DNA from: SZUA-430 sp965227535
Lineage (GTDB): Bacteria; Pseudomonadota; Alphaproteobacteria; Micropepsales; Micropepsaceae
NCBI GenBank assembly: GCA_965227535.1
Contig: OZ245761.1
Location: 2,356,001 to 2,420,000 of the forward strand
Reading direction: 5' to 3'
DNA: 64,000 bases
Under the pieces are notes generated by a model that worked only from the letters and a program-made list of their open reading frames with translations, searched no databases and was not told the origin of the DNA. A program made the position numbers and the translations under genes. Below are positions 58,840-64,000 of this stretch, piece after piece. Numbering within the stretch: the stretch's first letter is position 1; each line of letters starts with the position of its first letter.

Positions 58840-60612
58840 TCAGTAATCCAGCGACAACCCGAAGAAGACGCGCGCGTTCTTCTCGCCGTCCTCGAAAGCC
58901 ACGCCCAATCCGATCGGCTGCACGACTTCGACCAAGCCTGACACATGGTCGAGTGCACGCCAACGCATGCCCAAGCCGACCGACGCACCGAAGTCGCTGC
59001 TCTTGTTCGGCGGCGCCACATCGCCGCTGGTCAGCACGTAACCGAAGTCGGCAAGGCCATAGAGCTGCACCATGTTAATGGCCCAGTCGTTCGCCCAATT
59101 GTCCATCGGCACGTCGTACCGAACCTCGCCCAAGCCCTTGATGCAGTGGTCGCCCGAGATCTCGAACGGATCGAACGCGCGGCCGATATGCCCGCCGCCG
59201 TAGCCGCATTGTTCGGAAACGAGCAGCGACCCGTCGGCAACCTGCGCCGCCAATTCGCCGTAGAGCTGCAGCCACGGCCACCGCTGCAGCGACTGCAGGC
59301 GCGAGATGTAGCCGTCCAAGCGCAGGAACTCGCCCGAAGCACCGGGACGGCTCGCCTGCGGGTCGTTCGATTGCGTCGCGTCAAACACGTCGAGCCCGAC
59401 ATGCAGCGTCGCTGCCGCCTGGATCAACCCGCCCCATTTGTCGTGCGTATCGTACTCGGCCCCCGCCACGATCATCGTCATCGTGTCGTGCGTGTAGTCA
59501 GCGCCGAGAATATTGGCCGTCAAATCCTTGTAGCCGACGCCCAGCGAGAAATAGAGGTTCTCGTTGCGCGAGCGGATCCACGGATAGTTCAAATTGAAAC
59601 CACCTGTCCAACCGTCGGTCTGATAGTCGATGATGACCATCACCGGTGTGCCGACCTTGGAATGCGACCTCGAAATGTCGAGGTTGAAGCTCAAGCCGTC
59701 GCTGGTCAGCGGAATATCGAACCGCCCCGCGAGATAGGAAAGCTCCTCGCCGTCCGGAACGCGCACGCCGAACAGGGTCATGCGCTCTTCCGCGCCAATC
59801 AGGTTGTTCAGCGCCGCCTGCGCCTGTACGCGGAACGGACCGATCGCCTTCGAGCCGCGATTGTTGAACTCGATCCCGGCGTCCAGCATCTTGCGCTCGA
59901 TCGACATGACAAGCTTGGTCGCGCCCGGATCGCCTTCCATGCGCTCGAACACGCTCTTCACGTCGACGCCGGCAATGTCGTTGGCGAGCAGCAGATAGCG
60001 CTCAAGATCCTTCGTGCGCAGCGGCCGCGACGCCATCAAGCGCCGCGCGAACCCGCCCCACAACTTGCTGTGGAACGCGTTCTCGTCCTGGAACTCGACG
60101 TCGCCGATATAGCCTTCGATAACGCGGATGCGGACGACGCCGCCCTTCACTTCCTGCGCCGGCACGAACGCGAGGCTGAGCGCATAGCCCGCCTTCACAT
60201 ACATGCGCGTGATTTCATTCGACGCCGCAAACATCTGCGCCAGCGAAACTTCTTGCCCGATCAACGAGGCGAAAGGCTGGTTGAGCTGCGCGTCCGACAA
60301 AACGGTATTGCCGTCGATGTCGACGGACGAGAGCACGAAGCGGATTTGCTCCGCATTCGCCGGCGGCCCCTGGCGATCGAGCGCAGGCACCGTGATCGTC
60401 GATGGCGACTTTGCAGGCTTCGTCTTGTTCTCGAACTCGCGTTCGACTTGGCCGGGCGCCGATTGCGCGAACGCCGGAACCGGCAACGACAAACCGGCCA
60501 GGCTCAACGCAACGATCCCCCAAACCGTTGCGTGAGCCTTGCCGTGCTTGCGATGTACAAGATCGCCACTGAACCAAGCCGTGACGCCACGGCCGGCACG
60601 CGAGCCCCCCAT
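58840..60612 (-). CDS. Two-partner secretion pore, TpsB/ShlB/FhaC family
   Basis: 590 residues from the ATG at 60612. A long leader ends in VPAFAQS. A POTRA-type region follows (RFVLSSVDIDGNTVLSDAQLN, RIRVIEGYIGDVEF). The C-terminal half is an outer membrane beta barrel ending in an aromatic-rich strand (VFFGLSLDY). It would export the TpsA protein encoded just downstream across the outer membrane. First gene of the four-gene operon. Confidence 0.88.
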   Translation of the reverse strand: MGGSRAGRGVTAWFSGDLVHRKHGKAHATVWGIVALSLAGLSLPVPAFAQSAPGQVEREFENKTKPAKSPSTITVPALDRQGPPANAEQIRFVLSSVDIDGNTVLSDAQLNQPFASLIGQEVSLAQMFAASNEITRMYVKAGYALSLAFVPAQEVKGGVVRIRVIEGYIGDVEFQDENAFHSKLWGGFARRLMASRPLRTKDLERYLLLANDIAGVDVKSVFERMEGDPGATKLVMSIERKMLDAGIEFNNRGSKAIGPFRVQAQAALNNLIGAEERMTLFGVRVPDGEELSYLAGRFDIPLTSDGLSFNLDISRSHSKVGTPVMVIIDYQTDGWTGGFNLNYPWIRSRNENLYFSLGVGYKDLTANILGADYTHDTMTMIVAGAEYDTHDKWGGLIQAAATLHVGLDVFDATQSNDPQASRPGASGEFLRLDGYISRLQSLQRWPWLQLYGELAAQVADGSLLVSEQCGYGGGHIGRAFDPFEISGDHCIKGLGEVRYDVPMDNWANDWAINMVQLYGLADFGYVLTSGDVAPPNKSSDFGASVGLGMRWRALDHVSGLVEVVQPIGLGVAFEDGEKNARVFFGLSLDY

Positions 60613-60939
60613 CTCATTCCCCCAACTGTAGACGGCTCCCAACGCCGCCAGGCAACGAGGTCCCCCAACAGAACCTCATGCCTTCCCCAGGGGAAAATAT
60701 CGCACAGAGTTCGCTTGGCGCTTCAATCTATCGGAGGTTGAACACGCAATGAGGGCATCCGACGATGCGCAAACAACACATAAGAATTAAGCTGAACACG
60801 TGGGATAGCGTTAATGCGCCGTCCACGGACTACTTATTGTAGTGACGATTCCGCACCACCGCTCACCGTTCGTTGCGCCGCCTGCCCGAAAACGCAGGCC
60901 TGCAACCGTCATGCGGAAGCAATTTGGCGCTGCCCGGCG
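60613..60939. other. Spacer between ftsZ and the secretion operon
   Basis: About 330 bases without a gene. It includes A/T-richer sequence around 60700-60850 that probably carries the promoter for the leftward tpsB operon. No clear terminator for ftsZ or sigma-70 box pair could be fixed. This is the junction where the secretion cassette separates ftsZ from bamD. Confidence 0.45.
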
Positions 60940-62544
60940 CTAATTCACCTGGCGGCGCAGGAACGCAGGAATTTCCAGCTCGTCATCCGCCGCGGAGAAC
61001 ACCTCGTCCGCCGTCTTCTTCGGCGTCTTTAGCTGACGTGGCGGTTCGGCGCCGAAAGGCGACTGGGCTTCGGGCGTCAGGCGCATGGAACTCGGCGCAG
61101 GCGTTGCCGGCCGTTGAATGAGCGGCTTCTTCGGTGTGGCGCCGATGGTGATCCCGAACATAGAGAACCCGCCGGCTTTCTTCTCCGGCTGCGGCTGAAG
61201 TTGCGGCGGCAACGGCGGCAAGCTCGAACGCGTACGCGACGGCTCGCGTGCCGACCGATCGCGCGGATCCGGTCCTGCGGCGCCGATGATGTCGCGGTCA
61301 AAGATATGGCTCTCGACCAGCGGCCCTGACCGCTGATCAATGTCGCGCGTGACGAAGTCGATCTCGTCGCTCGCCAAACCCGACTGCACGATCTCGCTCT
61401 GCATCGAATGCACCGGATGGGAAATCGCGGGCGACCCGCTGACGCTGGCCGCAATCGGTTGCTGCACGATCGGCGTGGAACCCGCAGAACGGCGCGGCTC
61501 GGCAATCGCTTCGCTCGCATTCGCGCGGCGCACGTCGACCGAGGCCGAAGCGCGCGTCGGCATCGCCTGCTGGCGAACTTCGGTCGCGATGCCAGTGGCG
61601 ACCACCGATACGCGCATGCGTCCGTTCAACCGCTCGTCGAACGTCGAGCCCACGATGATATTCGCGTCCGGATCGACTTCTTGGCGGATCTTGTTCGCCG
61701 CTTCGTCGACCTCGTACAGCGTCAAATCCATGCCGCCCGTGATGTTGATCAACACGCCGCGCGCGCCGCGCATCGACGACACGTCGAGCAGCGGGTTGGA
61801 GATCGCAGCCTCGGCCGCCTCGATCGCACGACGTTCGCCTTCGGCTTCACCCATGCCCATCATCGCCGTGCCCATTTCGGACATGACAGTGCGCACGTCG
61901 GCAAAGTCGAGATTGATGAGGCCCGGCATCACCATCAGATCGGTGACGCCCCGCACGCCCGAATAAAGCACCTCGTCGGCCATTTCGAACGCTTTGGCGA
62001 AGGTCGTCTTCTCGTTGGCGATACGGAACAAATTCTGGTTCGGAATGACGATAAGCGTATCGACGAAGCCTTTCAGCTTCTCGATCCCCTCCTCCGCAAT
62101 CCGCATACGCCGTCCGCCTTCGAACGCGAACGGCTTCGTCACGACGCCGACGGTGAGAATCCCCATGTCGCGCGCGATCTTCGCGATGACAGGCGCCGCA
62201 CCCGTGCCGGTGCCGCCGCCCATGCCCGCGGTAATGAACACCATGTGGCTGGATTCGAGCTGGCGCTTGATTTCGTCGCCGCTTTCCTCGGCTGCCGCCT
62301 CGCCGACATCGGGCCGCGATCCCGCGCCCAAGCCTTGCGTCAACGCCGAACCAAGCTGAAGCCGATAGGAAGCCTTGGAGTGAACGAGCGCCTGCGCGTC
62401 GGTATTCGCGACCAGGAACTCCACGCCCTCGAGCTTAGAGGCGACCATGTTATTGACGGCGTTGCCGCCCGCGCCGCCCACGCCGAAGACAAGAATGCGG
62501 GGCTTCAGTTCAGTGAAGTCGGGCGCAGAAAGGTTGATGGCCAT
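60940..62544 (-). CDS. ftsZ: Cell division GTPase FtsZ
   Basis: 534 residues, the long alphaproteobacterial form. The tubulin-type GTPase core has GVGGAGGNAVNNMV, the G-box GMGGGTGTGAAPVIA and NLDFADVRTVMSEMGTAMMGMG. A ~200-residue variable linker precedes the conserved C-terminal peptide DELEIPAFLRRQVN that binds FtsA. It polymerises into the Z ring. It lies downstream of ftsA in the dcw order; lpxC, expected next, is displaced. Confidence 0.98.
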   Translation of the reverse strand: MAINLSAPDFTELKPRILVFGVGGAGGNAVNNMVASKLEGVEFLVANTDAQALVHSKASYRLQLGSALTQGLGAGSRPDVGEAAAEESGDEIKRQLESSHMVFITAGMGGGTGTGAAPVIAKIARDMGILTVGVVTKPFAFEGGRRMRIAEEGIEKLKGFVDTLIVIPNQNLFRIANEKTTFAKAFEMADEVLYSGVRGVTDLMVMPGLINLDFADVRTVMSEMGTAMMGMGEAEGERRAIEAAEAAISNPLLDVSSMRGARGVLINITGGMDLTLYEVDEAANKIRQEVDPDANIIVGSTFDERLNGRMRVSVVATGIATEVRQQAMPTRASASVDVRRANASEAIAEPRRSAGSTPIVQQPIAASVSGSPAISHPVHSMQSEIVQSGLASDEIDFVTRDIDQRSGPLVESHIFDRDIIGAAGPDPRDRSAREPSRTRSSLPPLPPQLQPQPEKKAGGFSMFGITIGATPKKPLIQRPATPAPSSMRLTPEAQSPFGAEPPRQLKTPKKTADEVFSAADDELEIPAFLRRQVN

Positions 62545-62642
62545 CTATTGCTCTCCATGGCAAGCCACCTTCCCGATTCAGACACGTCCACCGTGGCGCA
62601 CATTCGTGCTGCCGTTATTGTCTACACATGCGCTGCAAAAAG

Positions 62643-63959
62643 TTAAAAATTCTCTTTGATCCAGCGCGTCAGTCCCCTGAAACCGTTTGAACCGGCATCA
62701 GTCGTACCATAGGCGAGGAACGGCAGATCGCCATCATCGCGCCCATGTTGAATTTCACCGGGCCGTTGCGCGGCCCACACGCTCAGGCCCGCAGCTGCCG
62801 CGAACGCCGGTCCCGACGCAGCGTCAGCAAGACCGGTCAGCCGCGACGGCCGCCCCAAGCGCACTTGTTTCGATAGAACCCGCGTCGCGACTTCGCGCGC
62901 GCCGCTCATCTGCGAGGCCCCGCCCGTCAACACGACGCGCCGTCCCGAAATAGAAGTCATGCCGCAATCGACCAACCGGTCGCGCACCAACTCGAACGTC
63001 TCTTCAAGCCGCGGCCCGATGATACCCGTCAGAACCGAACGCGGAATTTCATTGTCGCTGTCCGGATCGTCTTCACCCAGGCGCGGCACCTGAACCAGAT
63101 CACGCCCGTCGTTAGGACCGGTCAGCGCGCTGCCGTGCAAGGTCTTCAGCCGCTCTGCATTGGCAAGCGAGGTCGATAGCCCGCGCGCAATGTCGCTCGT
63201 CACATGGTTCCCGCCGACCGGCAGAACATCCGCAAACACAAGCCCGCCGTCGAAAAAAACGGAGATCGAGGTGGTGCCCCCGCCCATGTCGATGACGGTC
63301 GCGCCCAAATCCATTTCGTCCGAGACCAGCGTCGCAAGGCCGGTCGCATAGGCCGAAGCCGCCCTGCCCGCCACGTTCAAATGACAACGCCCGACGCAGC
63401 TTTCCAGGTTCCGAATCGGCCCGGCCGCGGCCGTGATCGCGTGCATGGAAACGCCCAGCGTATCGCCCACCATCCCACGCGGATTGCGGATGCCCCGGCT
63501 GCCGTCGATCGCATAGGATCCCGGCATGCAGTGAATGATCTCGCGCTCCGCGTTCGGCACCTGCGAGCGGCCGGTGGCATAGGCGCGGCGTAAATCCTCT
63601 TCGCCCACTTCGTGGCCGGCGATCGAAACTTCGACGTTGATCGTCCGGCTCTGCGGCTGACCGCAGGAAATGCCGACGATGACCTCTTTCAGCGTGACAC
63701 CGGCCTGATGCTCGGCCTGTTCCACGGCGGCGCGGATGGAATCCTCGGCCGCGTTGATGTCGACAACATTGCCGGAACGCACGCCCCGGCTCGCATGGAG
63801 ACCAACGCCCAGAATCTTAAGCTGCGGCGAGCCTTCCCGGCCGCCGATGGGCTTTGCGATCAGGCAGGCAATCTTGGTCGAGCCGACGTCAAGCGCGGCG
63901 ACGATGCCGCTCTTGGCGCCCCGACCGGAGTGCCGTCCTTTGCCAAGCCCCATGACCAT
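62643..63959 (-). CDS. ftsA: Cell division protein FtsA
   Basis: 438 residues. ATG at 63959 is favoured because it overlaps the ftsQ stop by one base (TGATG) and has AGGGAA upstream. The actin-like ATPase motifs are VAALDVGSTKIACLIA, ATVIDMGGGTTSISVFFDGG and VVLTGGASQMSGAREVA. The C-terminal amphipathic membrane-targeting segment is RGLTRWIKENF. It tethers FtsZ filaments to the inner membrane. Confidence 0.97.
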   Translation of the reverse strand: MVMGLGKGRHSGRGAKSGIVAALDVGSTKIACLIAKPIGGREGSPQLKILGVGLHASRGVRSGNVVDINAAEDSIRAAVEQAEHQAGVTLKEVIVGISCGQPQSRTINVEVSIAGHEVGEEDLRRAYATGRSQVPNAEREIIHCMPGSYAIDGSRGIRNPRGMVGDTLGVSMHAITAAAGPIRNLESCVGRCHLNVAGRAASAYATGLATLVSDEMDLGATVIDMGGGTTSISVFFDGGLVFADVLPVGGNHVTSDIARGLSTSLANAERLKTLHGSALTGPNDGRDLVQVPRLGEDDPDSDNEIPRSVLTGIIGPRLEETFELVRDRLVDCGMTSISGRRVVLTGGASQMSGAREVATRVLSKQVRLGRPSRLTGLADAASGPAFAAAAGLSVWAAQRPGEIQHGRDDGDLPFLAYGTTDAGSNGFRGLTRWIKENF

Positions 63960-64000
63960 CAAGTTTCCCTGCCGCCTGCGCGAGGCTGCGGTGTGACCAA
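63959..64000 (-). CDS. ftsQ: FtsQ C-terminus (partial, runs off right edge)
   Basis: Only the last 13 codons and stop are inside the window (LVTPQPRAGGRET). The identity is inferred from the stop overlapping the ftsA start, the usual ftsQ-ftsA junction in alphaproteobacteria. The sequence itself is too short to be diagnostic. Confidence 0.55.
   Translation of the reverse strand: MVTPQPRAGGRET

Noticed and set aside
1..64000. CRISPR arrays, rRNA or tRNA genes
   Set aside because: No regularly spaced short repeats were seen, and no ribosomal or ordinary tRNA sequence was recognised. The only tRNA-like part belongs to the tmRNA.

Overview
The window comes from a GC-rich alphaproteobacterium, most likely Caulobacterales (Caulobacteraceae/Hyphomonadaceae-like). 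The evidence is a Caulobacter-style fliX-flgI-cheL-flbY-flaEY flagellar block with a sigma-54-type promoter, a circularly permuted two-piece tmRNA, an SspB-alpha/DUF4169/ribbon-helix-helix group, and ftsQ-ftsA-ftsZ followed at a distance by bamD-recN-ligA with lpxC close by.

Layout. 1-2963: 5' two-thirds or less of a very large SF2 helicase (DUF1998/COG1205 type) that runs off the left edge. 3428-6839: a 3.16-kb unit bounded by direct repeats of the dksA 3' end. It holds a P-loop ATPase fused to a nucleotide cyclase, followed by a small membrane protein resembling Pycsar effectors, and looks like an unusual Pycsar-type anti-phage module. 6683-14799: intact dksA, fliX, the flgI-cheL-flbY operon and flaEY, interrupted by a cyclase-TolB-TPR gene. 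14877-19404: hflK-hflC-htrA (minus strand) and divergent mrp. 19404-23014: small secreted protein, then a GFA/SMP-30 pair and thyA-GNAT-folA. 23128-23400: tmRNA. 23402-29303: MFS transporter, mscL, an Old Yellow Enzyme, and a membrane protein-nitroreductase-MarR operon with a strong promoter carrying twin palindromes. 29479-35244: sspB, fumC, a second cyclase-TolB-TPR gene, RHH, DUF4169 and a CoA-transferase. 35440-38555: uvrD and a prmA-like methyltransferase. 38502-41559: DJ-1/PfpI operon with a divergent GlxA regulator. 41591-46090: Xaa-Pro aminopeptidase, VOC protein, LysR regulator and divergent membrane protein. 46521-52985: lpxC, then ligA, recN and bamD on the minus strand. 53154-60612: a two-partner secretion operon (tpsB-tpsA with seven MBG repeats, then two IalB-like genes) lying between bamD and ftsZ. 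60940-64000: ftsZ, ftsA and the last codons of ftsQ.

Most genes are core housekeeping functions in tight operons with 1-4 bp overlaps. Accessory DNA is concentrated at the left end (defence-like) and in the secretion cassette. Several intergenic spaces hold dispersed palindromic repeats. The main candidate for an undescribed system is the ATPase-cyclase/effector pair at 3810-6533. It would sense an unknown trigger through its ATPase part, make a cyclic nucleotide, and activate a membrane effector. No CRISPR array, rRNA or tRNA was seen.
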